Positions 35,552 through 46,340 of a stretch of 64,000 bases of DNA are shown here, piece after piece. Both the position numbers and the translations under genes were made by a program. The stretch is from Rhabdaerophilum calidifontis (GTDB lineage Bacteria > Pseudomonadota > Alphaproteobacteria > Rhizobiales > Beijerinckiaceae). Below the pieces are notes generated by a model, which was not told where the DNA came from, did not search any database, and saw only the letters and a program-made list of their open reading frames with translations. The stretch's first letter is position 1. Each line of letters starts with the position of its first letter. The DNA lies in the NCBI RefSeq assembly GCF_008641065.1, contig NZ_VTRS01000001.1, forward strand, positions 496,001-560,000, in the 5' to 3' direction.

Positions 35552-38500
35552 ATGACCACGAGAGAGACGAAGTTTGGCTTCGCCGCGCAGCCTGTTCCGG
35601 CCTCGCGTGCGACCAAATGCGCCGCTCGTGGCGAGGCGGTTGCGAAGCCGATCATTGTCCGCGATCCTGGTCTGCCGGCAGCCTCGGGGCTCTATGATCC
35701 GCGCCACGAGAAGGATTCGTGCGGCGTCGGCTTCGTGGCCGATATCAAGAACCGCAAGAGCCACCGGATCGTCGAGCACGGGCTCAAGATCCTCGAGAAT
35801 CTCGATCATCGCGGCGCGGTCGGCGCAGATCCCAAGGCCGGTGACGGTTGCGGCATGCTGGTCCAGATCCCGCACCGCTTCTTCGCCGAGGAATGCGCAA
35901 AGCTCGGCTTCACGCTGCCGGAGCCGGGACATTACGCCGTCGGGCAATATTTCCTGCCGCAGGATGCGGAGGCGCGGGCGCGCATCGAGCGGATCATCGA
36001 ACAGACCATCCGCGACGAGGGCCAGATCCTGCTCGGCTGGCGCGATGTGCCGGTCGACAATTCCGATCTCGGCGAGAGCGTGAAGCCGACCGAGCCGGTG
36101 CATCGGCAGGTCTTCATCGGCCGCGCCAGCGACATCGCGACCGAGGAGGCGTTCGAGCGCCGGCTCTTCATCTTCCGCAAGGTCGTCTCGCATACGCTCT
36201 ATCTCTCCACCGAGCGGGCGAAGGCCTCGTATTATCCGGTCTCGGTCTCGTGCCGGACCGTGACCTACAAGGGCATGCTGCTCGCCAACCAGCTCGGCGG
36301 CTATTTCAAGGATCTCACCGATCCGCGCTTCGAGAGCGCGCTGGCGCTCGTGCATCAGCGCTTCTCGACCAACACCTTCCCGACCTGGCAGCTCGCGCAT
36401 CCCTATCGCATGGTCGCGCATAACGGCGAGATCAACACGCTGCGCGGCAATGTGAACTGGATGGCGGCGCGGCAGGCAAGCGTCGATTCCGAGCTTTACG
36501 GCACCGAGATCTCGAAGCTCTGGCCCATTTCCTACGAGGGCCAGTCGGATACCGCCTGTTTCGACAACGCGCTCGAATTCCTCGTGCGCGGCGGCTATAG
36601 CCTCGCGCATGCGGTGATGATGCTCGTGCCCGAAGCCTGGGCCGGCAACCCGCTGATGAGCGAGGAGCGCCGCGCCTTCTACGAGTATCACGCGGCGCTG
36701 ATGGAGCCCTGGGACGGGCCGGCCGCGATCGCCTTCACCGATGGCCGCCAGATCGGCGGCACGCTCGACCGGAACGGCCTCCGGCCCGCGCGCTATTTCG
36801 TGACGAAGGATGATCTCGTCGTCATGGCCTCGGAGATGGGGGTTCTCCCCTTCCCGGAGAGCGAGATCGTCACCAAGTGGCGGCTCCAGCCCGGCAAGAT
36901 GCTGCTCGTCGATCTCGTCGAGGGGCGGATCATCTCCGACGAGGAGGTCAAGGCCAGCCTCGCCAAGGCCAATCCTTACAGGGAATGGCTGAAGAACAGC
37001 CAGATCGTGCTGGAGGATCTCCGCCCGGTCGAGCCGCGCGCCAGCCGCACGGATGTGAGCCTGCTCGATCGCCAGCAGGCCTTCGGCTATACGCAGGAGG
37101 ACACGAAGCTCCTGATGGCGCCGATGGCGGTGACGGGTCAGGAGGCGGTCGGCTCCATGGGGACCGACACGCCGCCGAGCGTGCTCTCCGACAAGTCGAA
37201 GCTGCTCTACACCTATTTCAAGCAGAATTTCGCGCAGGTCACCAACCCGCCGATCGACCCGATCCGCGAGGAGCTGGTGATGAGCCTCGTCTCGTTCATC
37301 GGGCCGCGGCCGAACATATTCGACCTCGAGGGCAATGCGCGGCGCAAGCGGCTGGAGGTGCGCCAGCCGATCCTGACCAACGAGGATCTCGAGAAGATCC
37401 GCTGCATCGGCCATTTCGAGGACCGGTTCGATACCAAGACGCTCGACATCACCTATCCCGTTGCGCAGGGCGCGAAGGGGATGGAGGGGGCCATCGCGCT
37501 GCTATGCGACCGCGCCGAGGCGGCTGTGCATGGCGGCTACAACATCATCATCCTCTCCGACCGCATGGTGGGGCCGGACCGCATCCCCGTGCCGGCGCTG
37601 CTCGCGACGGCGGCGGTGCATTACCACCTGATCCGCAAGGGGCTGCGGACCTCGGTGGGGCTGGTGGTCGAGACGGGCGAGGCGCGGGAGGTGCATCATT
37701 TCGCCTGCCTCGCCGGGTTCGGCGCCGAGGCGATCAACCCCTATCTCGCCTTCGAGACGCTTGTCGCGATGAAGAGCGACATGGAATTCCCGGAGGAGGT
37801 GGACGAGGCCGAGATCGTCAAGCGCTACATCAAGGCGGTGGACAAGGGCCTGCTCAAGGTGATGTCCAAGATGGGCATCTCGACCTACCAATCCTATTGC
37901 GGCGCGCAGATCTTCGATGCCGTCGGGCTGAGCCAGGATTTCATCGATCGCTTCTTCTTCGGCACCGCGACCACGATCGGCGGCGCGGGGCTCGACGAAA
38001 TTGCTGAGGAGAGCGTCCGGCGCCACCGTGCCGCCTTCGGTGCCTCGCCGGTGCTCAAGCGCCATCTCGATGTCGGCGGGGAATACAATCTCCGCCAGCG
38101 CGGCGAAGATCACGTCTGGACCTCGGATTCGGTGGCCGATCTCCAGCATGCCGTGCGTCTCAATGCGCGCGACCGCTTCACCGCCTATTCCCGGCGGATC
38201 GACGAACAGGACAACCGGTTCACGACGATCCGCGGCCTGTTCCGCATCCGCAAGGCCGAGGAGAGCGGCCGCAAGCCGGTGCCGCTCGACGCGGTCGAAC
38301 CGGCAAGCGCGATCGTCAGACGCTTCGCGACCGGCGCGATGTCCTTCGGCTCGATCAGCCGCGAGGCGCATGAAACGCTGGCCAAGGCGATGAACGCGAT
38401 CGGCGCCAAGTCCAACACGGGTGAGGGCGGCGAGGAGGCGGCGCGCTTCAAGCCGCTGCCGGACGGCTCGCAGAATCCGCGCCGCTCGGCGATCAAGCAG

Positions 38501-40303
38501 GTGGCTTCGGGACGGTTCGGCGTGACGACCGAATATCTCGTCAATGCGGATGTCATGCAGATCAAGGTGGCGCAGGGCGCGAAGCCCGGCGAGGGCGGGC
38601 AGCTTCCCGGCCACAAGGTCGATGCGGTGATCGCCAAGGTGCGGCACTCGACGCCGGGCGTCGGGCTCATCTCGCCGCCGCCGCATCATGACATCTATTC
38701 GATCGAGGATCTCGCACAGCTGATCTTCGATCTGAAGAACGTCAATCCCGCTGCGGATGTCTCGGTGAAACTCGTTTCCGAAGTCGGCGTCGGCACGGTC
38801 GCGGCCGGCGTCGCCAAGGCGCGGGCCGACCATATCACCATTTCCGGCTATGAGGGCGGCACCGGCGCTTCTCCCCTGACCTCGATCAAGCATGCCGGTT
38901 CGCCCTGGGAGATGGGCCTCGCGGAGACGCAGCAGGTGCTGGTCCGCAACCGGCTGCGCGGCCGTGTCGCGCTCCAGGTCGATGGCGGCCTGCGCACGGG
39001 GCGCGACGTGGTGATCGGTGCCCTGCTCGGTGCCGACGAGTTCGGCTTCTCGACGGCGCCGCTCATCGCGGCGGGCTGCGTGATGATGCGCAAGTGCCAT
39101 CTCAATACCTGCCCGGTCGGCGTCGCGACGCAGGATCCGGTGCTCAGGAAGCGCTTCAAGGGCCAGCCCGAGCATGTGATCAACTTCTTCTTCTTCGTGG
39201 CGGAAGAGGTGCGGGCCCTGCTCGCCGAGATGGGGTTCACGCGGCTCGAGGAGCTGATTGGCCGGGTCGACCTGCTCGATACCCGCGAGGGGCTCGCGCA
39301 TTGGAAGGCGCGGGGGCTCGATTTCTCGAAGCTGTTTGCGGTGCCGGACGCGCCGGCCTCGGTCGCGCGGCGGCATGCCGAGCGGCAGAAGCATCCGATC
39401 GACGATGTGCTGGATCGCAAGCTGATCGCCGAGGCGCGCGAGGCGCTGGAGCACGGCAAGCCGGTGCGCATCGAGGCGGCCATCCGCAGCGTCGACCGCG
39501 CGACCGGCGCCATGCTCTCGGGCGAGATCGCCAGGCGCTACGGCCATGCCGGGCTGCCGGACGACACGATCCATGTCGCCCTCCGGGGCACGGCCGGGCA
39601 GAGCTTCGGCGCCTGGGTGGCGGCGGGCGTGACGCTCGATCTTGTCGGCGAGGCGAACGATTATGTCGGCAAGGGCCTTTCCGGCGGCAAGCTGATCGTC
39701 CGCCCCGCGGAGGATGCGGCGATCGTGCCGGAGCGCTCGATCATCGTCGGCAACACGGTGCTCTATGGCGCCATCGCGGGCGAGTGCTATTTCCGCGGCG
39801 TTGCCGGCGAGCGCTTCGCGGTCCGCAATTCCGGTGCGATCGCGGTGGTCGAGGGCACGGGCGACCATGGCTGCGAATACATGACCGGCGGCGTGGTGGT
39901 CGTGATCGGCGAAACCGGGCGCAATTTCGCGGCCGGCATGTCCGGCGGCGTCGCCTATGTGCTCGACGAGGACCGGACCTTCCGGCAGCGCTGCAATCTC
40001 TCGATGGTCGATCTCGAACCGGTCGAGGAGGAGGAGGAGCTGCTCGAGCGCGACTACCATCATGGCGGCGATCTCGAGTTCAAGGGCCGGATCGACATCA
40101 TGGGTGACATGTCGCGCCATGACGAGGAGCGCCTCCACCAGCTCATCGCCAATCATCTGCGCTATACGGGTTCGACCCGCGCCAAACACATTCTCGAGCA
40201 TTGGCCGGAATACCGGACCAGGTTCGTGAAGGTGATGCCGGTCGAGTATCGCCGGGCCATCCGCGAGATGGAGAAAGCCCGCCAGCTCCAGGCGGCGGAA
40301 TAG
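35552..40303 (+). CDS. gltB: Glutamate synthase (NADPH) large subunit
   Basis: GltB makes glutamate from glutamine and 2-oxoglutarate. The 1583-residue preprotein has a propeptide of 56 residues before Cys57 (KDSCGVGF), the class II glutaminase nucleophile. The central domain, then the FMN domain with [18 protein letters not shown] and [10 protein letters not shown], follow. The 3Fe-4S cysteines are in [19 protein letters not shown]. The C-terminal beta-helix repeats are seen in [20 protein letters not shown] 35552 is chosen for its GGAGGATGGGAC ribosome site. gltD follows after a degenerate GST gene. Confidence 0.97.
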   Translation: MTTRETKFGFAAQPVPASRATKCAARGEAVAKPIIVRDPGLPAASGLYDPRHEKDSCGVGFVADIKNRKSHRIVEHGLKILENLDHRGAVGADPKAGDGCGMLVQIPHRFFAEECAKLGFTLPEPGHYAVGQYFLPQDAEARARIERIIEQTIRDEGQILLGWRDVPVDNSDLGESVKPTEPVHRQVFIGRASDIATEEAFERRLFIFRKVVSHTLYLSTERAKASYYPVSVSCRTVTYKGMLLANQLGGYFKDLTDPRFESALALVHQRFSTNTFPTWQLAHPYRMVAHNGEINTLRGNVNWMAARQASVDSELYGTEISKLWPISYEGQSDTACFDNALEFLVRGGYSLAHAVMMLVPEAWAGNPLMSEERRAFYEYHAALMEPWDGPAAIAFTDGRQIGGTLDRNGLRPARYFVTKDDLVVMASEMGVLPFPESEIVTKWRLQPGKMLLVDLVEGRIISDEEVKASLAKANPYREWLKNSQIVLEDLRPVEPRASRTDVSLLDRQQAFGYTQEDTKLLMAPMAVTGQEAVGSMGTDTPPSVLSDKSKLLYTYFKQNFAQVTNPPIDPIREELVMSLVSFIGPRPNIFDLEGNARRKRLEVRQPILTNEDLEKIRCIGHFEDRFDTKTLDITYPVAQGAKGMEGAIALLCDRAEAAVHGGYNIIILSDRMVGPDRIPVPALLATAAVHYHLIRKGLRTSVGLVVETGEAREVHHFACLAGFGAEAINPYLAFETLVAMKSDMEFPEEVDEAEIVKRYIKAVDKGLLKVMSKMGISTYQSYCGAQIFDAVGLSQDFIDRFFFGTATTIGGAGLDEIAEESVRRHRAAFGASPVLKRHLDVGGEYNLRQRGEDHVWTSDSVADLQHAVRLNARDRFTAYSRRIDEQDNRFTTIRGLFRIRKAEESGRKPVPLDAVEPASAIVRRFATGAMSFGSISREAHETLAKAMNAIGAKSNTGEGGEEAARFKPLPDGSQNPRRSAIKQVASGRFGVTTEYLVNADVMQIKVAQGAKPGEGGQLPGHKVDAVIAKVRHSTPGVGLISPPPHHDIYSIEDLAQLIFDLKNVNPAADVSVKLVSEVGVGTVAAGVAKARADHITISGYEGGTGASPLTSIKHAGSPWEMGLAETQQVLVRNRLRGRVALQVDGGLRTGRDVVIGALLGADEFGFSTAPLIAAGCVMMRKCHLNTCPVGVATQDPVLRKRFKGQPEHVINFFFFVAEEVRALLAEMGFTRLEELIGRVDLLDTREGLAHWKARGLDFSKLFAVPDAPASVARRHAERQKHPIDDVLDRKLIAEAREALEHGKPVRIEAAIRSVDRATGAMLSGEIARRYGHAGLPDDTIHVALRGTAGQSFGAWVAAGVTLDLVGEANDYVGKGLSGGKLIVRPAEDAAIVPERSIIVGNTVLYGAIAGECYFRGVAGERFAVRNSGAIAVVEGTGDHGCEYMTGGVVVVIGETGRNFAAGMSGGVAYVLDEDRTFRQRCNLSMVDLEPVEEEEELLERDYHHGGDLEFKGRIDIMGDMSRHDEERLHQLIANHLRYTGSTRAKHILEHWPEYRTRFVKVMPVEYRRAIREMEKARQLQAAE

Positions 40304-40372
40304 GCGAGAATGGCGGGCCGGGGCGAGGCTCCCGCCCGCATCCCTGAACCGATGGCGCGGACGGAGAGATCC

Positions 40373-40612
40373 ATGCGGATCTACGGAGATTTGAACTCGG
40401 GCAATGGCCTGAAGGTGAAATACGCGGCCGATTTTCTCGGCCTGCGCTATGCATGGGCGCCGGTCGACATCGCGATCGCCGATATCGCGCGGCCCGCCTA
40501 TACGCGGCTTGCCGACGAGGGCGGGTTCGACCTAAATGCGCGGCCGAACGTATCGGCCTGGATTTCAGCTTGCGAGCACAGACTCGCCCTGCCGGCGCGG
40601 AAGCGCGGCTGA
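40373..40612 (+). pseudogene. Internally deleted glutathione S-transferase remnant
   Basis: The 79-residue frame begins [20 protein letters not shown], the start of a bacterial GST thioredoxin fold. At residue 33 it jumps directly to the family's C-terminal helix pattern ([20 protein letters not shown] then [14 protein letters not shown]). A full GST is about 200 residues, so about 115-120 residues of the middle are missing in frame. The usual Cys of SGNCLKVK is Gly here. A GGAGA lies upstream of the ATG, so a peptide might still be made, but GST activity is not expected. It sits in the gltB-gltD gap. Confidence 0.8.
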
Positions 40613-40626
40613 TCGGGACAAGAATC

Positions 40627-42048
40627 ATGGGCAAGGTTACAGGCTTCCTCGAGATCGACCGGCGCGACAGCAAGTATCAGCCGGCCTCCGACCGCATCCG
40701 CCATTTCCGCGAATTCACGCTGCCGATGGACGAAAAGGACATCCGCGAGCAGGCGGCGCGCTGCATGGATTGCGGCATTCCCTATTGCCACGGCCCGGCG
40801 GGCTGCCCGGTGCACAACCAGATCCCGGACTGGAACGATCTCGTCTATCAGGACGATTGGCAGACCGCGCTCGACAACCTGCACTCGACCAACAATTTCC
40901 CGGAATTCACCGGCCGGATCTGCCCCGCGCCATGCGAGGAAGCCTGCACGCTCAATCTCGAGAACAAGCCGGTGACGATCAAGACCATCGAGCAGGCGGT
41001 TGCGGACAATGGCTGGAAGAACGGCTGGATCCGCCCCGAGCCGGCGGAACGGCTGACGGGCAAGCGCGTCGCGATCATCGGCTCCGGCCCGGCAGGGCTC
41101 GCGGCGGCGCAGCAGCTGGCGCGGGTCGGCCATGAGGTGCATGTCTTCGAGCGCGAGCCCCGCGCCGGTGGGCTGCTCCGCTACGGGATCCCCGATTTCA
41201 AGATGGAGAAGCACCATATCGATCGCCGCATCGCGCAGATGAGCGCGGAGGGTGTGACCTTCCATTACGGGGTCAATATCGGCGTGAACCGCCCCCTCGC
41301 CGATCTTATCCGCGATTTCGACGCGGTGCTGATGGCGGGCGGCGCCGAGGCGCCGCGCGACCCCGCATTGCCGGGGCAGGATCTCGACGGCGTGCATTTC
41401 GCCATGCCCTATCTCGTGCAGGCGAACCGCCGTGTCGGCGGCGAGCCGGAGGCCGAGCGGCCGCTGCTCGCGGGCGGCAAGGATGTGGTGGTGATCGGCG
41501 GCGGCGACACCGCCTCGGATTGCGTCGGCACTGCCTTCCGGCAGGGCGCGCTCTCGGTCACGCAGCTCGATATCCGTCCGCGTCCGCCGGAAATGGAGGA
41601 CAAGCTGACGATCTGGCCGTTCTGGCCGACCAAGTTCCGCACCTCGTCGAGCCAGGCCGAAGGCGCGGAACGCGAATTCCAGGCCGCGACGCTCGGCATC
41701 GTTGGCCAGAACGGCCGCGTGACCGGGGTGCGCTGCGCCCGTGTCGACGAGCGGCGCCAGCCGATCCCCGGGTCGGAATTCGTGCTCAGGGCCGATCTCG
41801 TCTTCATCGCCATCGGCTTCGCCGGGCCGGTGAAGGAAGGCATGATCGAGCAATCCGGCGCGGCCCTCGATCGGCGCGGCAATGTCGCTGCCAATGATGA
41901 GGAATACCGCACCAGCCGCGAGAAGCTCTTCGTTGCCGGCGACATGCGGCGCGGCCAGAGCCTCGTCGTCTGGGCGATCCGCGAGGGCCGACAGGCCGCC
42001 CGCGCGATTGACCGCTTCCTGATGGGCGACAGCGTTCTGCCGCGGTGA
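40627..42048 (+). CDS. gltD: Glutamate synthase small subunit
   Basis: GltD (473 residues) oxidises NADPH on FAD and passes electrons through two 4Fe-4S clusters to GltB. Cluster cysteines are in [16 protein letters not shown] and CPAPCEEAC. The FAD motif is [15 protein letters not shown] near residue 147, and the NADPH motif is [14 protein letters not shown] near 292. The C-terminal FAD contact is [17 protein letters not shown]. It begins 14 nt after the GST remnant and 323 nt after gltB, so the usual tight gltB-gltD spacing is interrupted. A bidirectional terminator follows. Confidence 0.96.
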   Translation: MGKVTGFLEIDRRDSKYQPASDRIRHFREFTLPMDEKDIREQAARCMDCGIPYCHGPAGCPVHNQIPDWNDLVYQDDWQTALDNLHSTNNFPEFTGRICPAPCEEACTLNLENKPVTIKTIEQAVADNGWKNGWIRPEPAERLTGKRVAIIGSGPAGLAAAQQLARVGHEVHVFEREPRAGGLLRYGIPDFKMEKHHIDRRIAQMSAEGVTFHYGVNIGVNRPLADLIRDFDAVLMAGGAEAPRDPALPGQDLDGVHFAMPYLVQANRRVGGEPEAERPLLAGGKDVVVIGGGDTASDCVGTAFRQGALSVTQLDIRPRPPEMEDKLTIWPFWPTKFRTSSSQAEGAEREFQAATLGIVGQNGRVTGVRCARVDERRQPIPGSEFVLRADLVFIAIGFAGPVKEGMIEQSGAALDRRGNVAANDEEYRTSREKLFVAGDMRRGQSLVVWAIREGRQAARAIDRFLMGDSVLPR

Positions 42049-42057
42049 CGGTTCGAG

Positions 42058-42084
42058 AAAAGGCGCCCCTCGGGGCGCCTTATA
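42058..42084. terminator. Bidirectional terminator between gltD and asd
   Basis: AGGCGCCC (42061-42068) pairs with GGGCGCCT (42073-42080) over a CTCG tetraloop. Leftward it is followed by four T (plus-strand A 42058-42061); rightward the tail is TTATAA. It lies between the convergent stops of gltD and asd. Confidence 0.75.
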
Positions 42085-42106
42085 ACCCGTTATGCTGCCG
42101 AGATGC

Positions 42107-43141
42107 TCACGCCGCCTTCTGCTTCGGCGTGATGAGGCCGCGATTGATCAGGCATTCGGCGATCTGCACGGCGTTGAGCGCGGCGCCCTTGCGCAGATTG
42201 TCGGAGACGCACCAGAAGGCGAGGCCGTTCTCGACCGTCATGTCCTCGCGGATGCGGGAGATGTAGGTCGCGTCCTCGCCTGCGGCCTCGTGCGGGGTGA
42301 TGTAGCCGCCGGGCTCGCGCTTGTCGATCACCAGCACGCCCGGCGCCTGGCGCAAAACCTCGCGCGCCTCGTCGGCGGTGATCGGCTTCTCGCATTCGAT
42401 GTTCACGGCCTCGGAATGGCTGATGAAGACCGGAACGCGCACGCAGGTGGCGGTGAGCCGGATCTTCGGATCGAGGATCTTCTTGGTCTCGGCCATCATC
42501 TTCCATTCTTCCTTCGTGAACCCGTCCTCCATGAAGACATCGATATGGGGGATCAGGTTGAAGGCGATGCGCTTGGGGAACTTCTTCGTGGTCACGTCCT
42601 TGGCGGAATAGATCGCCTTGGTCTGGTCGAAGAGTTCGTCCATCCCCTCCTTGCCGGCGCCGGAGACGGATTGATAGGTCGAGACGACGACGCGCCGGAT
42701 GCCGAACCGGTCATGCAGCGGCTTCAGCGCGACGACGAGCTGCGCGGTGGAGCAATTGGGGTTGGCGATGATGTTCTTCTTCGTGAATCCGCGCACGGCC
42801 TCGGCATTGACCTCCGGCACGATCAGCGGGACATCGGAATCGTAGCGCCAGGCCGAGGAATTATCGATCACCACGCAGCCCTGCGCGCCGATCCGGGGCG
42901 ACCATTCCTTCGAGACCTCGCCGCCGGCCGACATCAGGCAGATATCGGTGTCGGAGAAATCGTGATGCTCCAGCACCTTCACCTTGAGCGTCCTGTCGCC
43001 GAAGGAAACCTCCTGGCCGATGGAACGCTGGGAGGCCAGCGCCACGACCTCGCTGACCGGGAAGGCCCGCTCCGCGAGAATATCCAGCATTTCGCGGCCC
43101 ACATTGCCCGTAGCGCCGGCGACAGCGACCTTGTAACCCAT
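42107..43141 (-). CDS. asd: Aspartate-semialdehyde dehydrogenase
   Basis: This enzyme reduces aspartyl phosphate to the semialdehyde, a branch point to lysine, threonine, methionine and diaminopimelate. The NADP motif AVAGATGNVGREML is at the N-terminus, and the active-site Cys is in IIANPNCSTAQL near residue 130. The substrate Arg/His are in VRVPVFISHSEAVN. The start at 43141 (MGYKVAVAG) is favoured because AAGGA lies 8-9 nt upstream; an ATG 9 nt earlier is too close to that site. The length is 344 residues. Confidence 0.96.
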   Translation of the reverse strand: MGYKVAVAGATGNVGREMLDILAERAFPVSEVVALASQRSIGQEVSFGDRTLKVKVLEHHDFSDTDICLMSAGGEVSKEWSPRIGAQGCVVIDNSSAWRYDSDVPLIVPEVNAEAVRGFTKKNIIANPNCSTAQLVVALKPLHDRFGIRRVVVSTYQSVSGAGKEGMDELFDQTKAIYSAKDVTTKKFPKRIAFNLIPHIDVFMEDGFTKEEWKMMAETKKILDPKIRLTATCVRVPVFISHSEAVNIECEKPITADEAREVLRQAPGVLVIDKREPGGYITPHEAAGEDATYISRIREDMTVENGLAFWCVSDNLRKGAALNAVQIAECLINRGLITPKQKAA

Positions 43142-43533
43142 GGTGATCATCCTTTGCGATCCTGCTCCCCCGGGAACCGCCCGGCCGCGTGAACCGGGTT
43201 CTGGCCCTATCCCCCGACCGGGGGAGGACCCGAGAGCGAGGACAAGCGTCAGCGGACGAGGCCGCCTTTGGTGGCGGTCGTCGGTTTCGTCGGTTTCGTC
43301 GGGGTCCGGAAGGACATGCGGGAAGCCGTGCTGTGACGCGATCCTCGGCGGAAAGCCGATCCGCTAGCTGAAACAGGAAGACGTTAAAAAAGTCAATTCG
43401 CCAAGCCCGCGCGCAAGCCCGCGTTTACCGTGCGGAAAGATCGCCCGCCGCCGGTAACCGGATCCTCGCCCCCGCCGCCCATTCTCGCCGGGAAGCAACG
43501 GGGAAGGCGGGGCACCCCCCGCGAGACGGGACA
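43142..43533. other. Gene-free divergent region between asd and a hypothetical gene
   Basis: This 392-nt gap holds a short CCCCCG/CGGGGG hairpin near 43216-43229 and three tandem copies of a CGTCGGTTT-like unit near 43280-43305. A short AT-rich run (GTTAAAAAAGTCAATT) is near 43383-43398 and may belong to a promoter. No coding sequence with a ribosome site was seen. Confidence 0.6.
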
Positions 43534-44520
43534 ATGGGCGCAGCAACCGGCCTTCACGCCGGAGAACCGATCACGGCATGGCGGGGCCGCGGCGCGGCCT
43601 TCCGTCGCCTCGCCTTCGCGGCCTGGCTTATGCTTGTCACCTCTGCGCAGCTGGCGATGCACCGGCTGGCATGGCGTCTTGTCCGTGTGCGGGCGCGGTT
43701 TGCGGCGACGATCCTTGCCGCGGCCGGCCTCACCGCTTTCCTTGCAGCAACCCTGCTGCCGGATACGGAGGAGCCGTTGCGGGCGGCTTCCGTCATCGCC
43801 GTACCGGAAATGGCCACCGCGCCGGCGCCGCTCCGCCGGAGCGAGCCGGAGGCGCCGGGGCCGGTGGTGGTGCTGCCGCCCGCGCCGGAGCCATGGCGGC
43901 CCGTGCGGCGGCCGATTCCCCTCTACAACCTCGAAAGCCCGGAGATCGACCGCCTCGCCCTGCGCTATCAGGTCGAGATTCGTGGGCGCGGCGAACGGCG
44001 CGATACGCTGGCCTGGGCGTCGCGCGAGCCGGCGGCCGGCCCGGCGCTGATCGTCATCGCGGCGGAGCGCTACGAGGCCGGCGCGCCGACCGCGCGGCCC
44101 TTCTTCCCCGATCTCGCGGCGCGGGCCGCGGCGCAGGGCCTGGCGATCGAACGATTGAGCCGGACCGGCGAGATCGCGACCAAGTTCGGCGCCATGGAGA
44201 TCGCCGACGCGATCCTTGATGCGGAAGGATTGCGGCTCGCCTGCCTCGCCTTCCGCCGCAACGATGCCGCCGGGCTGACGCTGGCGGGCTGGTTCTGCGG
44301 TTCGTCGCGCCGCCCGGCCGATCGGGTCGGATTCGGCTGCTTCATCGATCGTCTCGACCTCGTTGCGGCGGGGCGCGACCGGGAGCTGAAGCGGCTCTTC
44401 GCCGCCGCCGAGCGCAACCGGCGGGGCTGCGGGCAGGGCCGGGTCGGGGCGCGCAAGGCGAGTTGGCTCGACCATGAGGCGCCGGCACCGGTGCTCAAAC
44501 TCACCACCCGCGCGAAATGA
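43534..44520 (+). CDS. Hypothetical membrane-anchored protein
   Basis: A 328-residue protein. An Arg-rich N-terminus carries one or two hydrophobic segments (RLAFAAWLMLVTSAQLAMH and FAATILAAAGLTAFLAATLL). A Pro-rich linker (residues 90-135) and a folded outer domain follow. The domain contains PLYNLESPEIDRLALRYQVE, then TGEIATKFGAMEIADAIL, then RLACLAFRR and LTLAGWFCGSSRRP, with three Cys. I recall similar KFG..E.AD and GW.CG patterns in uncharacterised proteins of Hyphomicrobiales, so the family is probably conserved but has no known role. Confidence 0.7.
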   Translation: MGAATGLHAGEPITAWRGRGAAFRRLAFAAWLMLVTSAQLAMHRLAWRLVRVRARFAATILAAAGLTAFLAATLLPDTEEPLRAASVIAVPEMATAPAPLRRSEPEAPGPVVVLPPAPEPWRPVRRPIPLYNLESPEIDRLALRYQVEIRGRGERRDTLAWASREPAAGPALIVIAAERYEAGAPTARPFFPDLAARAAAQGLAIERLSRTGEIATKFGAMEIADAILDAEGLRLACLAFRRNDAAGLTLAGWFCGSSRRPADRVGFGCFIDRLDLVAAGRDRELKRLFAAAERNRRGCGQGRVGARKASWLDHEAPAPVLKLTTRAK

Positions 44521-44609
44521 GCAGGCTGGTGTGAAATTGCCGATAAGGTTACTGGTCTTTAATCGGGGGCACGCTAGGGTTAACGGGAGAGATCGACAGG
44601 AGATTCCGC

Positions 44610-44903
44610 ATGCGTGTTCTCGCCCTCGCCGCCATCCTGGCCGGCACGACCTTCGCCCTCGCGGGCGCCGCCGAGGCGCAGAGCCGCCGCGGCATCACGC
44701 TCGATGTCAAGCCGCGCTCCTGGCTCGATCCGGGCCCGGCGGTGCCGCAGCATTCGCAACAGAATTATGTCTACGACACGATGTCCTTCTCGGATACCGG
44801 CCGCTTCGGGTCGCGTGGCGGCGATTTCGGCCTGCTGCCGGACCGGTTCGCCTCCGGGCGCGGCTTCGCGTTCGAATCGCCGGTCTGGTGGAGCGTGCGC
44901 TGA
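44610..44903 (+). CDS. Small secreted hypothetical protein
   Basis: A 97-residue protein with a clear signal peptide (VLALAAILAGTTFALAGAAEAQ) and a mature part of about 74 residues rich in Ser, Gly and aromatic residues (QNYVYDTMSFSDTGRFG then FESPVWWSVR). AGGAGATTCCGC precedes the ATG. It lies 89 nt after the preceding hypothetical gene, and both may be envelope proteins. No family is recognised. Confidence 0.75.
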   Translation: MRVLALAAILAGTTFALAGAAEAQSRRGITLDVKPRSWLDPGPAVPQHSQQNYVYDTMSFSDTGRFGSRGGDFGLLPDRFASGRGFAFESPVWWSVR

Positions 44904-44948
44904 CGCGGTGCTTTGCGCGGGCCGTAATCCTCCGCAAGTGAACGAAAG

Positions 44949-44969
44949 AGGGCGCCTCCGGGCGCCCTT
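44949..44969. terminator. Hairpin terminator between secreted protein gene and leuB
   Basis: AGGGCGCC (44949-44956) pairs with GGCGCCCT (44961-44968) over a TCCG loop. The tails are weak (TTC rightward, CTCTTTC leftward). A series of GCCGGC-rich hairpins continues to about 45060, before the leuB stop. Confidence 0.5.
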
Positions 44970-45046
44970 CGCATGTCCGGGCCGGCGAAGGCCGGCCGGT
45001 GTTTCTCAGGGAGCCGGCGCAGGCCGGCCTCCTCGGAACCGGCGCC

Positions 45047-46156
45047 TCAGAGCCGGCGCTTCAGCGCCGCGATGATCGCGTCGCCCATTTCCTGCGTGCC
45101 GACCGCATTGGCCCCCTTCGCAGCGATGTCGCGGGTGCGGATGCCGGCGGCGAGCACGTCGGCGATCGCCTGATCGACCATGTCCGCCGCCTCGCCGAGC
45201 CCGAAGGAATAGCGCAGCGCCATGCCGAACGAGCCGATCATGGCGATGGGGTTGGCGAGGCCCTGGCCGGCGATGTCCGGCGCGGAGCCGTGCACGGGTT
45301 CGTAGAGCGCCTTGCGCGTGCCGGTCTTCGCGTCCGGCGCGCCGAGCGAAGCCGAGGGCAGCATGCCGAGCGAGCCGGTGAGCATCGCGGCCACGTCCGA
45401 GAGCATGTCGCCGAACAGGTTGTCGCAGACGATCACGTCATATTGCTTCGGCCAGCGCACGAGCTGCATGCCGCAGGCATCGGCGAGGTGGTGCTCCAGC
45501 GCGATATCCGGATATTCCTCGGCGCCGATCTTCGTGACGATCTCCTTCCAGAGCACGCCGGAGCGCATGACATTGTGCTTCTCGCTCGACGTCACCTTCT
45601 TGCGGCGGACCTTGGCGAGGTCAAAGGCGACGCGGGCGATGCGCTCGATCTCGTGCGTGGTGTAGACCTGCGTGTCGACCGCGCGCTTCTCGCCGTTCTC
45701 CAGCGTCACGATCTCCTTCGGCTCGCCGAAATAGACGCCGCCGGTGAGCTCCCGCACGATCATGATGTCGAGCCCCTCGATCACCTCGCGCTTCAGGGAG
45801 GAGGCATCGGCGAGGGCCGGATAGCAGACGGCAGGGCGGAGATTGGCGAACAGGCCGAGATCCTTGCGGAGCCGGAGCAACCCGGCCTCGGGGCGGTGCT
45901 CGTAGGGAACCTTCGCCCATTTCGGCCCGCCCACGGCGCCGAACAGCACGGCATCGGCGGCGAGCGCGTTTCTCATCGCCGCTTCGGTGATCGCGACGCC
46001 ATGGGCGTCATAGGCCGCGCCGCCGACGAGATCGGTCTCGGTCTCGAACCGGGCTATGCCCGCCGCGCCGAGAAGCGATGCGACCTTCCCCACCTCCGCC
46101 ATCACTTCGGGGCCGATCCCGTCGCCGGGGAGCAGGAGAAGGTTGAACGAGGCCAT
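45047..46156 (-). CDS. leuB: 3-isopropylmalate dehydrogenase
   Basis: LeuB oxidises and decarboxylates 3-isopropylmalate with NAD+ in leucine biosynthesis. The 369-residue protein has the family start [17 protein letters not shown] and the substrate Arg residues in [15 protein letters not shown]. The metal site is [16 protein letters not shown], and the NAD-binding loop is [18 protein letters not shown]. It lies on the minus strand. leuD is 2 kb away on the same strand, separated by a DsrE-like gene (opposite strand) and a transglycosylase gene. Confidence 0.97.
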   Translation of the reverse strand: MASFNLLLLPGDGIGPEVMAEVGKVASLLGAAGIARFETETDLVGGAAYDAHGVAITEAAMRNALAADAVLFGAVGGPKWAKVPYEHRPEAGLLRLRKDLGLFANLRPAVCYPALADASSLKREVIEGLDIMIVRELTGGVYFGEPKEIVTLENGEKRAVDTQVYTTHEIERIARVAFDLAKVRRKKVTSSEKHNVMRSGVLWKEIVTKIGAEEYPDIALEHHLADACGMQLVRWPKQYDVIVCDNLFGDMLSDVAAMLTGSLGMLPSASLGAPDAKTGTRKALYEPVHGSAPDIAGQGLANPIAMIGSFGMALRYSFGLGEAADMVDQAIADVLAAGIRTRDIAAKGANAVGTQEMGDAIIAALKRRL

Positions 46157-46340
46157 GGGAAACCCTTTGCTGGTTATCGCCGGGCGCTATCGGCCGGGCG
46201 GACCGGCGTTGACTACAAAACGCGAAATGTCGCCGCAAGGGGCTTGGCAAGGGGCTTGTCGCAGCCGGAATGCCGCGACGTTTACCGGGGGCCAAGGGTT
46301 TGGCGCTAGCCTCGCCCGCCTCGATGCCGGAAGGAGAGCC

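Noticed and set aside
37502-40201. A 899-codon open frame antisense to gltB
   Set aside because: No ribosome site or family pattern; it mirrors the codon structure of gltB.
43189-43371. A 60-codon open frame in the asd upstream region
   Set aside because: Low-complexity Arg/Gly/Ser sequence without a ribosome site or family pattern.
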